Below, in pieces: positions 18,157 to 27,733 of a stretch of 51,448 bases of DNA. The stretch spans positions 1 through 51,448 of the forward strand of contig CAZNZW010000017.1 of assembly GCA_964577615.1 (NCBI GenBank), read 5' to 3'. Numbering within the stretch: the stretch's first letter is position 1; every line of letters starts with the position of its first letter. Source of the stretch: QNYZ01 sp964577615. GTDB taxonomy: Bacteria > Desulfobacterota > Desulfobacteria > Desulfobacterales > QNYZ01. The position numbers and the translations under genes were made by a program. The notes below the pieces were generated by a model. It did no database searches and was not told where the DNA came from. It saw only the letters and a program-made list of their open reading frames with translations.

Positions 18157-20921
18157 CAGGCCGCCCGGGAGAGGGTGACGGCGCAGACTTTATATTCCGG
18201 AATACCGGAGATTGGGTCCAGCTCGGCGTTGGTTAACCTGTTGGCTGCAGCCTGAGCAAAATGAAACGGAATAAAGACCGTTCCCGAAACCGCTTTTTCA
18301 GATATGGCAATCCGGGCGGTGATTTTTCCCCGGCGCGAGGCGATGTCGACCTGGTCGCCGTCGGCAACATCAAAACGCCGGGCATCCGCAGCGGTAATTT
18401 CCACAAAACAGTCGGGAACCCGTTCGTTTAAGCCATCTGATTTCATCGTCATCGTACCGGTGTGGTAGTGGTAGAGTACGCGGCCGGTCGTCAGGTAGAG
18501 CGGGTAGGCGTCATCGGCCTGTTCGGCGGGCGGCGCCCAGTCGATGCCGTGAAAGACGCCCTTCCCGGACGAAAATTTATCTACATGAAGGATCGGGGTC
18601 CCGGGGTGGTCTTCAATGGGGCAGGGCCAATGGAGACCTTCCTGTTCAATGCGGCCGTAGGTAATACCGGCATACGACGGGGTCACGGTGCGGAGCTCCT
18701 CAAAAATCGCTTCGGCGCTGTCCAGCCCCATATTATATCCCATACGGGCCGAAATATCGGCGATAATGCGCCAGTCGTCCCGGGCGTCGCCTGGCGGGTT
18801 GACCGCTTTGCGCACCCGCTGCACCCGGCGTTCGGTGTTTGAGAACGTGCCGTTCTTTTCGGCAAAACAGCATGACGGCAGTATGACATCGGCTTTGCGG
18901 GCGGTTTCGGTCATGAAAATATCCTGGACCACGAGAAAATCGAGATTATCGAAGCTTTTTTCAGCATGGTTCAGATCCGGATCGGAAACCAGCGGGTTTT
19001 CACCAATAACGTAAAGCGCCTTGAGCGTGCCATCGTGGGCCGCGGGAACCATCTGGGTGACCTTCATGCCCGGTTTATCGGGCAGGCCGGTGACCGCCCA
19101 GGCCGATTCCATTTTGGCGCGCAGCTGGGGATCGATCACTTTCTGGTATCCGGTATACACATCGGGCAGGCCGCCCATGTCGCAGGCGCCCTGAACATTG
19201 TTTTGTCCGCGCAGCGGATTTACGCCGCCGCCTTCAACACCGAGGAAACCGCACAGCATGGCCAGGTTGGCCAGGGATTTGACGTTGTCCGTGCCCGAGG
19301 TATGCTGGGTGATCCCCATGCAGTAGAGAATGCTGCCGACCCGGGCGCCGGCGTACATCCGGGCGGCGGCTTCAATCTGATCCGCTGGAATGCCGGTGAT
19401 TTTTTCCACGTGGGACGGCGTATATTTTTCGACCGTTTGCCTGAGCTCGTCAAACCCCACGGTGCGCGTGTCGACAAAATCATGGTTGTAGAGATCATCC
19501 CGGATAATCACATGGATCATTCCATTGATCCAGGCCACATCGGTACCCAGGTTGGGGCGCAGGTACTGGTGGGCAAACCCGGATATTTTGATTCGCCGGG
19601 GATCGATGACGATCAGCCGGGCGTTGTTATAATGAACGGCCCGTTTGACGAAGCTCGAAAGCACGGGATGGTTTTCCGTGGTGTTGGACCCGGTAATGAG
19701 GATAACATCGGCTTTTTCGATACAGGCGATGGTGTTTGTCATGGCGCCACTTCCAAATGCTGCGGCCAGACCGGCCACGGTGGAGCTATGTCAGAGCCGG
19801 GCGCAATGATCGACATTGTTGGTTTTCAACACCGCCCGGGCGAATTTCTGGGCAAGGTAGTTTTCTTCATTGGTGATCCGCGCTGAAGTGAGCACACCGA
19901 TACTGTCCGGGCCATGCTGGTCCCCGATCTGTCCCAGGCGCCCGGCAACCAGATCCAGGGCCTCGTCCCATCCGGCCTCGGTAAACTCGCCGTTTTTACG
20001 GATGAGCGGCCGGGTGAGCCGTTCGGGTGAATGGATAAAGTCAAATCCAAACCGTCCCTTGACGCACAGGCTGCCGTTGTTGGGGTTTTTTTCAGCACCG
20101 GTGACCTTGACGACCCGGTCGTTCTGGACATGCAGGTTGAGTTGACAGCCCACGCCGCAATAGCTGCAGGTGGTCTGGACCTTTTTGACATCCCAGGGCC
20201 GGACGTGGTAGCGGGCGTTTTTTTCAACGAGTGCCCCCACCGGGCAGGCTTGAACACATTCGCCGCAGAAAACGCAGTCGGAATCCTTCAGGGGGCGGTC
20301 CCCCGGAGTGATGATTTTGGTTCGGGCGCTCTGATACCCGAAGTCGATGGCATTGTTTACCTGGACCTCGTTACAGGCCTGGACGCAGCGCCCGCACTGG
20401 ACGCAGCGTGAAAAGTCCCGGACGATAAACGGGTTGACCGTTTCCATGGGATACGGGCAGGGCAGCCGTTCAACCCCTTCTCCGGAAACCTGATACCGGT
20501 AGGCCAGATCCTGAAGGCGGCAATCCCCCCAGACCGGGCAGAGTTCAGCGGCATCGTCTGCTTCGTGCACCGTCATCTGAAACCGGGCCCAGTCACTGCC
20601 GGCCGATCCGCGGATGGCGCAATTGTGGTTGCCGGCGGACAGCATCATCTGGATAATGAGACGCCGGGCATCGACAACCCGGACCGATTCGGTCTGAACA
20701 TCCATACCATCGGCCGCCGGTGTGTTGCAGGACGGCAGCAGGTTTCGGGCACCGGTCACTTCGACGACGCAGACCCGGCAGACACCGCTGGGCATGGCCC
20801 GTTTCAGGTGACAGAGGGTCGGAATATCGATGCTGTTGCGCCGGGCCACCTCCAGAATGGTTTCGCCGGGGGTAAACGCAAAGGGGTTGCCGTTAATGGT
20901 AATCGAGCGTTGAGATTCCAT
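18156..20921 (-). CDS. fdhA: Formate dehydrogenase alpha subunit, selenocysteine-containing
   Basis: A 917-residue selenoprotein read through an in-frame TGA at 19791-19793 (residue 377). The N-terminal region holds a 2Fe-2S domain (CHLKRAMPSGVCRVC), a NuoG-like segment, two 4Fe-4S clusters (CVQCGRCVQAC, CVFCGECVQAC) and the cofactor-proximal cluster CSYCGVGC. The TGA lies in NNVDHCARL-U-HSSTVAGL, exactly where Fdh-H-type enzymes carry Sec. Downstream is the bis-MGD molybdenum/tungsten domain (VILITGSNTTENHP, CGFLGVEGGGVNPLRGQNNVQG) and the C-terminal dinucleotide-binding domain. It oxidises formate or reduces CO2. AAGGAG precedes ATG 20921. A SECIS hairpin follows the TGA. Automatic callers would split it into two genes. 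Confidence 0.95.
19762..19778 (-). promoter_or_regulatory. Bacterial SECIS hairpin of fdhA
   Basis: Starting 12 nt after the UGA, GUGGCC pairs with GGCCGC (six pairs, one G-U) around the loop GGUCU. The loop GGU is the seventh codon after UGA, the same position as in E. coli fdhF. This supports SelB-dependent insertion of selenocysteine. Confidence 0.9.
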
Positions 20922-21068
20922 GGGGCGTACGCTCCTTGAGTTGAAAGGGTATGAAAATCCGGCGAAATATTCTGTTCGCCGCGGATACTGAAAGCTGTGT
21001 TGATCAAAGAATTCATTTAGATGAATTTGGTTGATTTGTCAACGGATCGGATTGAATAAAGCGGGATT

Positions 21069-21563
21069 TTACCGGGTTACGGAACGGCAGTTTTTATGAA
21101 AAAGGAAGGTATACCACCAGCTGATAAAGAGGGTTCCACAGAGGCTGCCGGCGAAGTCAGCGACGAAATCAAAAAAATCCGCCGTACGGAAAGGAACGAA
21201 GCTCTGGTGGATTTCGTCGCTTAATCCGTATGCGGCGGCAGACAGGAGGCTGACCCACCAGAGGGCCCGCGAAGCGGCCGGCAGACGGGATGCATGGTGA
21301 AAGGCCCGATAGAAAAGAAAGCCCAACACCATCCAGGCGCAGAAGTGAAGCAGCTTGTCGATCCCGAAAAGCGGCGGGATGACATCGGGGATCGGCCGTG
21401 ATGATTCGTAAAAGATCAACAGGCAGAAGCCGGCCACCGGGCCCCAGTATGCCAGCAGGCGTTTAATCGGAAAAAATCTCCATATCCAGTGACCGGCTCC
21501 GGATATGGGCCGTGGCCTGCCGGACAAAGGTCTCCCGGTCGATCCCCTGACGGACCTTTCCAT
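21069..21563 (-). CDS. VanZ-like membrane protein
   Basis: A small VanZ-family protein. Four hydrophobic helices are visible (LLAYWGPVAGFCLLIFYESS, LLHFCAWMVLGFLFYRAFHH, ALWWVSLLSAAAYGLSDEIHQ, DFVADFAGSLCGTLFISWWY), with the family's conserved DKLLHF, DEIHQSFVP and D-x3-D-x2-G features. The start is unclear. The only in-frame ATG (21563) would place the first ~33 codons inside thrS, and the hydrophobic part begins right after the thrS stop. A non-standard start (ATT or CTG) near 21455-21480, with GGAG upstream, is possible. Function in this organism is unknown; VanZ homologues are linked to cell-envelope processes. Confidence 0.75.
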   Translation of the reverse strand: MERSVRGSTGRPLSGRPRPISGAGHWIWRFFPIKRLLAYWGPVAGFCLLIFYESSRPIPDVIPPLFGIDKLLHFCAWMVLGFLFYRAFHHASRLPAASRALWWVSLLSAAAYGLSDEIHQSFVPFRTADFFDFVADFAGSLCGTLFISWWYTFLFHKNCRSVTR

Positions 21564-23379
21564 CGAGGGTCCGGACGGAAAATGTCCCCGCTTCTTTTTC
21601 CCTGGGCCCCAGGGTGACGATCAGGGGAATATACTGCAGCTGCGCTTCCCGTATTTTTCGATTGAGGCTTTCCGAGCGGTCATCGACTTCCATGCGCAGG
21701 CCGGTATCGGCCAGAGATGCCATGACATCCCGGGCCCAGGGCGCCAGGTCGTCGTTGATCGGCAGGAAGATCGCCTGGACCGGCGCCAGCCAGAGGGGGA
21801 ACTTGCCGGCGAAATGCTCGATCAGAATCCCGAGAAAGCGTTCAATGGAGCCGAAAATCGTCCGGTGGATCATAATGGGGCGGTGTTTTTCATTGTCGGC
21901 GCCGATATACGACAGGTCGAACCGTTCGGGCAGCGACATGTCGAGCTGGATGGTGGCGCACTGCCAGGTGCGGCCCAGGGCGTCTTTGATATGAACGTCA
22001 ATCTTGGGACCGTAAAAAGCACCGTCGCCCTCGTTGAGCTGAAAATCCTGTCCGTAGGCGATCAGAGCCGACCGGAGCCCTTCCGTGGCTGTTTCCCACT
22101 GGGCGTCGGTGCCGATGGATTTTTCCGGCCGGGTGGACAGTTCGAGCAGAAAGCCGAGGCCGAAGGTTTTGTAGATCCGGCTGACCAGGTTGAGGACCCC
22201 GAGGATTTCATCCTTGATCTGATCCGGGGTCATGAAGATATGGGCATCGTCCTGATGGAAGGCCCGCACCCGGAAGAGACCGGACAGCACACCGCTCAGT
22301 TCGTGGCGGTGGACCAGGCCGATCTCGGCGGCGCGGATCGGCAGATCGCGGTAGGAATGGGGGCTGTTGTTGAAAATCAGCATCCCGCCGGGGCAGTTCA
22401 TCGGTTTGATGGCATAGTCGTCCGCGTCGATCTCGGTGAAATACATGTTTTCCCGGTAGTTTTCCCAGTGGCCGCTCTGCTCCCACAATACGCGCTTGAG
22501 GATAATCGGTGTTTTGGTTTCCACGTAGCCGGCCGCCAGATGGGCCGCGCGCCAGTAGTCAAGCAGTGCATTCCAGACCGCCATGCCCTTGGCATGGAAA
22601 AACGGCATTCCCGGCGCCGCGTCGTGGAAGCTGAACAGGTCGAGGGCGGCGCCGATTTTGCGATGGTTGCGCTTTTGCGCCTCTTCGAGGAATGTCAGGT
22701 ATTTCTTCAGGTCTTTTTTGTCGAAAAAAGCCGTTCCGTAAATCCGCTGGAGCTGGGCCCGGGTCTGATCGGCGCGCCAGTATGCGCCGGAGACTTTCAT
22801 TAATTTGAACGCCCGGATAAAGCCGGTGTGCGGGACATGCGGTCCCCGGCACAGATCGGTAAAATCATCCTGTTTGTAAAAAGAGATGGTCCCGTCGGTC
22901 AGGTCTGTGATCATCTCGACCTTGTATGGTTCATCCCGGTAAAATTCGAGAGCATCGGCTTTGGACACCTCCCGCCGGACAATGGGAATTTTGGCTTTGA
23001 CGATTTTTTTCATCTCAGCCTCGATTTTTTTAAAATCGTCTCTGGACACCGGCGGCATGTCGATGTCGTAGTAGAAGCCGTCTTCCACCACCGGCCCGAT
23101 GGTAAGTTTTGCCTCTTTGTATAGGCGCATGATTGCCTGCGCCATGACATGGGCCGCGCTGTGGCGCATGATGTCAAGGCCTTCGGGATCCCGCGTTGTA
23201 ATCAGACGGACAGCCGCGTCATGATCGATGGTGTGATCCAGGTCGACCAGAACACCGTCGAGCGCCATGGCCACCGTGTTACGGGCCAGGCCCTCGGAAA
23301 TGCTTTTCGCGATATCCAGCCCCGAAAGAGGGGCGTCAAACCGCTTGATACTGCCATCGGGAAGGGTGATAGAGATCAT
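21463..23379 (-). CDS. thrS: Threonyl-tRNA synthetase
   Basis: A class II synthetase of 638 residues, full length. Domains in order are TGS (MISITLPDGSIKRFDAPLSG), the editing domain (RHSAAHVMAQAI with zinc-like His, then DDFTDLCRGPHVP), the catalytic core (motif 1 region, MNCPGGMLIF with zinc-binding Cys, HRHELSGVLSGLFRVRAFHQDDAHIF motif 2, HRTIFGSIERFLGILIEH motif 3) and the anticodon-binding domain. It charges tRNA-Thr and edits mis-attached Ser. GGATATG precedes ATG 23379. It is divergent to RNase D. Confidence 0.98.
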   Translation of the reverse strand: MISITLPDGSIKRFDAPLSGLDIAKSISEGLARNTVAMALDGVLVDLDHTIDHDAAVRLITTRDPEGLDIMRHSAAHVMAQAIMRLYKEAKLTIGPVVEDGFYYDIDMPPVSRDDFKKIEAEMKKIVKAKIPIVRREVSKADALEFYRDEPYKVEMITDLTDGTISFYKQDDFTDLCRGPHVPHTGFIRAFKLMKVSGAYWRADQTRAQLQRIYGTAFFDKKDLKKYLTFLEEAQKRNHRKIGAALDLFSFHDAAPGMPFFHAKGMAVWNALLDYWRAAHLAAGYVETKTPIILKRVLWEQSGHWENYRENMYFTEIDADDYAIKPMNCPGGMLIFNNSPHSYRDLPIRAAEIGLVHRHELSGVLSGLFRVRAFHQDDAHIFMTPDQIKDEILGVLNLVSRIYKTFGLGFLLELSTRPEKSIGTDAQWETATEGLRSALIAYGQDFQLNEGDGAFYGPKIDVHIKDALGRTWQCATIQLDMSLPERFDLSYIGADNEKHRPIMIHRTIFGSIERFLGILIEHFAGKFPLWLAPVQAIFLPINDDLAPWARDVMASLADTGLRMEVDDRSESLNRKIREAQLQYIPLIVTLGPREKEAGTFSVRTLDGKVRQGIDRETFVRQATAHIRSRSLDMEIFSD

Positions 23380-23518
23380 GTTTTTTTCATATCCGGATAA
23401 AAGGGTTGTTGAATTTACGGGAAAAATGGATTCCCGGGTTGTAAAGTTCAGAAATTAAGGTATATATTGCCGCTGGTCAAGGGAAAAGTCCCATACTGTT
23501 TCATAATGTCCGATACAC

Positions 23519-24685
23519 ATGACCGAAACTGAAAAAATGATCGATTATAACTATATATCTGATAATGACGCCCTTAAAAAGGCGGTGGCCAGCCTGAGCG
23601 GCACGGATGCGCTGGCAGTGGATCTGGAAGCCGATTCCATGTACCACTATCATGAGCGGGTCTGTCTGATCCAGATGGCCCAGAATGGCCGCACCTGGGT
23701 CATTGATCCCCTGGAAGTGGACGACATGACTCCGCTGGCGGCGGTTTTTGCCGATGAGTCGACGGAAAAGTTTTTTCACGGCGCCGATTACGATATCCGG
23801 TCCCTTTACCGGGACTTCGGCATCGAGATCAACAACCTGTTTGATACCGAGCTGGCCAGCCGGTTTCTGGGTGTGGCCCAGACAGGGCTGGCCAGTGTAT
23901 TATCGACGCGGTTCAATATTCAGGTGGAGAAAAAATATCAGAAAAAAGACTGGTCCGTGCGGCCGTTGCCGTCGGATATGATCGCGTATGCGGCCGGGGA
24001 TGTGATTTATCTCCACGAACTGGCCCGCCAGTTGAAAGCCGAGTTGAAAGCCGCCGGCCGGGATCGATGGGTTGACGAAGAATGCCGGCGCCTGACCCGG
24101 GTGCGGCCCGCCGAAAACAACCACAACCCCTTCTTTTTACGGTTTTCCGGCGCCGGGCGGCTGGACCGGCGGAGCCTGGCTGTGCTGGAAGCGGTCCTGG
24201 TGCTTCGGGACCGGATAGCGATGCAAAAGGACCGGCCTGTTTTCAAGATTATGAGCAGCCGGGCGATGCTTCGCCTGGCCGTGGAAAAACCGATGACGGT
24301 GGCGGCGCTGAAACAGGGCCGGATTCTCAGTGACAGACAGATGGCCATGTATGCGGCGGATATCGTGACAGCGATCCAGGCCGCCATGGACCTGGCGCCG
24401 GGGGATCTGCCGGTGTATCCGCGCAATCAAAAACCGCGCCCCGACCCGAGTCTGGCCGGCCGGATAAAGGCCCTTAAAAACCAGCGCGAGGCCATGGCGG
24501 ATTCCCTGAATATGCCGGCCGGACAGCTGATTAACAATACCCTGCTGACGGCGGTGGCGGTGGCCAGACCGGTGGATAAAACCGCCCTGGCGGCGGTCGA
24601 GGGAATTCGGAACTGGCAGGTGGAGGCGCTGGGAGACGCGTTGATTGCGGCCCTGTCGCCGGATAAGAATCAACGGAAAGGATAA
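23519..24685 (+). CDS. rnd: Ribonuclease D (DEDDy 3'-5' exonuclease with HRDC)
   Basis: A 388-residue RNase D-like exoribonuclease acting on tRNA 3' ends. The DEDD residues are visible: AVDLEADSMY (Exo I), HGADYDIRSL (Exo II) and the Exo III segment SDMIAYAAGDVIYL with Tyr four residues before Asp (DEDDy). An HRDC-like helical domain follows near residues 205-290 (LAVLEAVLVLRDRIA), with a second helical region after it. The start is uncertain between ATG 23519 and ATG 23537; neither has a strong ribosome binding site. yhbY follows 3 bp later, suggesting an RNA-metabolism operon. Confidence 0.92.
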   Translation: MTETEKMIDYNYISDNDALKKAVASLSGTDALAVDLEADSMYHYHERVCLIQMAQNGRTWVIDPLEVDDMTPLAAVFADESTEKFFHGADYDIRSLYRDFGIEINNLFDTELASRFLGVAQTGLASVLSTRFNIQVEKKYQKKDWSVRPLPSDMIAYAAGDVIYLHELARQLKAELKAAGRDRWVDEECRRLTRVRPAENNHNPFFLRFSGAGRLDRRSLAVLEAVLVLRDRIAMQKDRPVFKIMSSRAMLRLAVEKPMTVAALKQGRILSDRQMAMYAADIVTAIQAAMDLAPGDLPVYPRNQKPRPDPSLAGRIKALKNQREAMADSLNMPAGQLINNTLLTAVAVARPVDKTALAAVEGIRNWQVEALGDALIAALSPDKNQRKG

Positions 24686-24688
24686 TAC

Positions 24689-25024
24689 ATGGCAGTGGCA
24701 GAAGAAACCCCGCTGGCGGGATTCCAGAAAAAATATCTGCGCGGCCGGGCGCACGGTCTGAAACCGGTGGTGATGGTGGGGCAGAAAGGGGCGAGCCCGG
24801 CCCTCTTCGCCAGTATCGAAACGGCGCTGACCGATCATGAACTGATTAAAATCCGTTTTGTTGATCATAAAGACCATGCCGCCAAAGAACAGATTATTGC
24901 TGCGATCGCTGACCGGACCGGTGCCCGGATTGCCGGAACCATCGGCCATACGGCCATTTTTTTCCGGCCGCATCCCGATCCGGACAAACGCCGGATCGAT
25001 CTGCCCCGGAAAAACCCCGCCTGA
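24689..25024 (+). CDS. yhbY: YhbY/CRS1-type RNA-binding protein
   Basis: A 111-residue CRM-domain protein. The fold is recognisable from LAGFQKKYLRGRAHGLKPVVMVGQKG, with the GxxG RNA-binding loop GQKG, followed by LTDHELIKIRF and the GHTAIFFRP C-terminal strand. YhbY associates with pre-50S ribosomal particles. AAAGGA precedes ATG by six bases, and it begins immediately after rnd. The C-terminal DPDKRRIDLPRKNPA is a short basic tail. Confidence 0.92.
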   Translation: MAVAEETPLAGFQKKYLRGRAHGLKPVVMVGQKGASPALFASIETALTDHELIKIRFVDHKDHAAKEQIIAAIADRTGARIAGTIGHTAIFFRPHPDPDKRRIDLPRKNPA

Positions 25025-25104
25025 CCGGTGGATGGCCGATTTCCGGCGGGCCGATCATTCCGCTTCCCGGTACCCGTCGACCGGAAAAAGCAGAAGAGGG
25101 CGCC

Positions 25105-25716
25105 ATGACGGCATCACGTGAAAAAAATCGTTCGTTTGTTTCCGGAGAGTGGACCCTCGAGGGATTATACGACGGACAGTCGCTGCGCCGGGGGGCGGTC
25201 ATCACGCATCCGCACCCGCTGTACGGCGGAGATATGTTCAATCCGGTCGTGGACACCATCCGGAAGAGCTATCGTCAAAAAGGATATACGACGCTGCGGT
25301 TTAATTTCCGGGGCACGGGAAACAGTCAGGGTCAATACGACGACGGGACCGGCGAACAGGCAGACGTGCGGGCGGCGGTGGCACTGTTGCGGGCGGACGG
25401 CATTACCACCATCGCACTGGCCGGGTACTCTTTCGGCGCCTGGGTGAATGCCGGGGCGGTGGCTTCCGGCCTGGCCGTTGACGGCATGACGATGGTATCG
25501 CCTCCGGTGGCCATGCTGGATTTTGGAGATATTGGCGCGCTGTCGCCCCTGAACCGGGTGATCACCGGGGGCCGGGACGACATTGCACCGCCCGCGCAGG
25601 TCGAAAAAATGATCGGCAGATGGCAGTCCGGCTGCCGGGTGACGGTCATTGAATCGGCGGATCATTTTTACAGCGGCTGCCTGTCCGATCTCACCGAAAA
25701 ACTGGGGCGGCAATAG
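25105..25716 (+). CDS. Small alpha/beta hydrolase
   Basis: A 203-residue alpha/beta hydrolase of the short family with the HPHP oxyanion-region motif (ITHPHPLYGGDM). The nucleophile elbow is GYSFG, the acid is likely Asp in GGRDDIAPP, and the catalytic His lies in ESADHFYSG. FNFRGTGNSQG is also typical. The substrate is unknown; such proteins are usually annotated as serine hydrolases or esterases. AGAGG precedes ATG 25105. It is 80 bp after yhbY and may share its transcript. Confidence 0.85.
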   Translation: MTASREKNRSFVSGEWTLEGLYDGQSLRRGAVITHPHPLYGGDMFNPVVDTIRKSYRQKGYTTLRFNFRGTGNSQGQYDDGTGEQADVRAAVALLRADGITTIALAGYSFGAWVNAGAVASGLAVDGMTMVSPPVAMLDFGDIGALSPLNRVITGGRDDIAPPAQVEKMIGRWQSGCRVTVIESADHFYSGCLSDLTEKLGRQ

Positions 25717-25894
25717 CGCCCGGAAAAGAACAGTGAAGTACGGATTCGGACAGGGAAGAACAGAATAGCGGTAACACGTCAATCTTATATGGCCGGTGCC
25801 GGACTGCTGCGCCGCTGTCTGAACCTTCGATAATTGAAAGCCCGCATCCTTTTTTTAACGCCACGCAGTGTCAGGGTTCGGCACGATAAGACGA

Positions 25895-25922
25895 TTGACA
25901 TCAAGACGACCGGTCATATATT
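25895..25922 (+). promoter_or_regulatory. tetR promoter with embedded operator
   Basis: TTGACA (25895-25900) and TATATT (25917-25922) are 16 bp apart. A 16/20 match to the operator palindrome lies between and over them (25902-25921). Transcription would begin about 25929, only a few bases before ATG 25933, so the regulator mRNA would be leaderless or nearly so. Confidence 0.6.
25902..25921. promoter_or_regulatory. TetR operator copy 1 (autoregulatory, imperfect)
   Basis: CAAGACGACCGGTC followed by a degenerate right half; the first 14 bases are identical to the perfect palindrome at 26543. It sits between the -35 and -10 elements of the tetR promoter, where bound repressor would block polymerase. 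Confidence 0.65.
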
Positions 25923-25932
25923 TAATGTATCC

Positions 25933-26517
25933 ATGAGAAAAGAAAACGTCAGAGAAAAAATTTTGCAAAGCGGATCCACGCTTATCTACCGCAACGGGTA
26001 TAACGGAACGGGTATCAAGCAGATTACGGATGCCGCCGGTATCCCCAAGGGATCGTTTTACAATTATTTCAAAAGCAAGGAAGCATTTGTCATCTCTGCG
26101 CTCGATTACATGGAGCAGCAGAGTATGAAAAAAATGAGATCCAGTCTCAGCGATGAATCGAAACGGCCGCTGGAACGGATTATCGGTTTTTTTACGGGCA
26201 TGGTTGAAAAAAACACCCATGAGCACAAATTCAAACAGGGGTGTTTCCTTGGAAATCTCAGCCAGGAAATGGCTGATGTCAACGCAACCATTGGCAGAAA
26301 GATCGATTATATCTTCAAAAACTTTACGGCCGCCTTATCCCGATGCTTACGTGAGGCCCAAAGCCGGGGAGATATTCGGAGTGACTGTGATATCGATCAA
26401 CTGGCCGAATTTATATTCAACAGCTGGGAGGGGGCGTTGATACGAATGAAGGCCAGTCGAAATGCCCGCCCGCTGACCGCGTTTATGGATATTTTGGCAG
26501 GCGTGCTGCTGAAATAA
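25933..26517 (+). CDS. TetR-family transcriptional regulator
   Basis: A 194-residue TetR repressor. The N-terminal helix-turn-helix is clear (REKILQSGSTLIYRNGYNGTGIKQITDAAGIPKGSFYNYFKSKEAF, residues ~5-50), followed by the helical ligand domain (GFFTGMVEKNTHEHKFKQGCFLGNLSQE), which resembles the AcuR/YxaF-like group. A longer frame from TTG 25834 is rejected because the promoter and operator lie inside it; ATG 25933 is the fitting start. Its likely operator occurs both at its own promoter and before the OYE gene 73 bp downstream, so it should control itself and the reductase/selenoprotein genes. The ligand is probably an electrophile, by context. Confidence 0.85.
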   Translation: MRKENVREKILQSGSTLIYRNGYNGTGIKQITDAAGIPKGSFYNYFKSKEAFVISALDYMEQQSMKKMRSSLSDESKRPLERIIGFFTGMVEKNTHEHKFKQGCFLGNLSQEMADVNATIGRKIDYIFKNFTAALSRCLREAQSRGDIRSDCDIDQLAEFIFNSWEGALIRMKASRNARPLTAFMDILAGVLLK

Positions 26518-26542
26518 GCGGCAGATAATTTTTTAAAATTAG

Positions 26543-26562
26543 CAAGACGACCGGTCGTCTTG
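26543..26562. promoter_or_regulatory. TetR operator copy 2 (perfect 20-bp palindrome)
   Basis: CAAGACGACCGGTCGTCTTG is a perfect inverted repeat between tetR and the OYE gene. A -10-like TAAAAT lies just before it (26534-26539), so occupancy would block initiation. The shared 14-mer at the tetR promoter marks it as the operator. Confidence 0.8.
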
Positions 26563-26589
26563 TAACTGCAAAAACACAGGAGCACTCCA

Positions 26590-27711
26590 ATGAAAAATAA
26601 TCAACTGATGACACCGTTTACCCTAAAATCACTGTCGTTATCCGGCCGTGTTGTCATGGCACCCATGACACGAAGCCGATCGCCGCATAATATTCCCGGG
26701 CCGGATGTGGCCCGGTATTACCGTCGCCGGGCTGAAAACAACGTGGCCCTGATTATTACCGAGGGGACCATTGTCGATCCATCCGGCCATGCCTACCCGG
26801 ATGTACCGAATTTTTACGGAAAAAAGGCATTACAGGGGTGGAAAAAGGTGGTCGAGCAGGTGCACGACGCGGGCGGTAAAATTTTCCCCCAGTTGTGGCA
26901 TGCCGGTAGTGTCCGCACCATGGGGATGCCGCCGGATCCCCGGGTGCCTGGATATGCACCGTCATCGATATTACATCCATCTATTAAAGAGGGAGACCGA
27001 CCCAGGGAGATGTCGGTAAACGATATTGATGCGGTCATCTCTGCGTTTTCACAGGCCGCATATGAAGCCAGACAGATTGGATTTGATGGTATCGAGCTTC
27101 ATGGCGCCCATGGGTACCTGATCGATCAGTTTTTCTGGGACCGGACCAACCATAGAACGGATGCTTACGGGGGGAAGAAATTGGCCCGGAGAACCCGGTT
27201 TGCCGTGGATTTGATCCGGGCGGTTCGGGAAAAAACCGGGGCCGATTTTCCTGTCTGCCTGCGGTTTTCCCAATGGAAACTGGGCGATTATAAAACCAAA
27301 CTGGCTCAGACGCCGAAAAAGCTGGAGATGTTTCTGGCGCCGCTGGTAGATGCCGGTGTGGATATTTTCCACTGCAGCACACGGCGGTTTTTTGACCCCG
27401 AGTTTTCGGATTCTGATTTAAACCTGGCCGGCTGGACCAAAAAGATCACCGGTAAGCCGGTTATTTCCGTAGGAAGTGTCGGCCTCAATACCGATTTTAT
27501 CAGCAATCGGCTATCCCCGGAAAAAAGTGTGACCGGTGGTTCGGAAAAAACAATTCAATACCTGCAGGAACGGCTAGCGCGAAACGAGTTTGATTTAATC
27601 GCCGTTGGCAGAGCACTTTTGGCCGATCCAGAGTGGGCCACGAAGGTAATCGATGATCGCTTCGATGAAATCGACACCTTTACGATGGAGAGTTTGAATA
27701 CTTTATCTTGA
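26590..27711 (+). CDS. Old Yellow Enzyme-family NADH:flavin oxidoreductase
   Basis: A 373-residue FMN-dependent ene-reductase of the OYE/NemA type, which reduces activated alkenes and nitro compounds. Visible are the FMN-binding VVMAPMTRSRS near residue 22, the substrate His pair in ELHGAHGYLIDQFFWDRTNHR, the FPVCLRFSQWKLGDY strand, VISVGSVG and the phosphate-binding FDLIAVGRALLADPEWA. AGGAG stands seven bases before ATG. It is preceded by the TetR operator and followed 22 bp later by the selenoprotein gene. TetR-controlled OYEs normally answer electrophile or quinone stress. Confidence 0.93.
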   Translation: MKNNQLMTPFTLKSLSLSGRVVMAPMTRSRSPHNIPGPDVARYYRRRAENNVALIITEGTIVDPSGHAYPDVPNFYGKKALQGWKKVVEQVHDAGGKIFPQLWHAGSVRTMGMPPDPRVPGYAPSSILHPSIKEGDRPREMSVNDIDAVISAFSQAAYEARQIGFDGIELHGAHGYLIDQFFWDRTNHRTDAYGGKKLARRTRFAVDLIRAVREKTGADFPVCLRFSQWKLGDYKTKLAQTPKKLEMFLAPLVDAGVDIFHCSTRRFFDPEFSDSDLNLAGWTKKITGKPVISVGSVGLNTDFISNRLSPEKSVTGGSEKTIQYLQERLARNEFDLIAVGRALLADPEWATKVIDDRFDEIDTFTMESLNTLS

Positions 27712-27733
27712 TTTTCCATAAAGGAGAAGAGGT

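Noticed and set aside
19778..19793. fdhA as a pseudogene with a nonsense mutation
   Set aside because: The TGA is at the known Sec position and has a matching SECIS hairpin.
18966..19886. 306-aa plus-strand ORF antisense to fdhA
   Set aside because: Fully inside the selenoprotein gene on the other strand; composition is that of a shadow frame in GC-rich DNA.
21505..22803. 432-aa plus-strand ORF antisense to thrS
   Set aside because: Complementary to conserved ThrRS motifs; no own ribosome binding site or recognisable domain.
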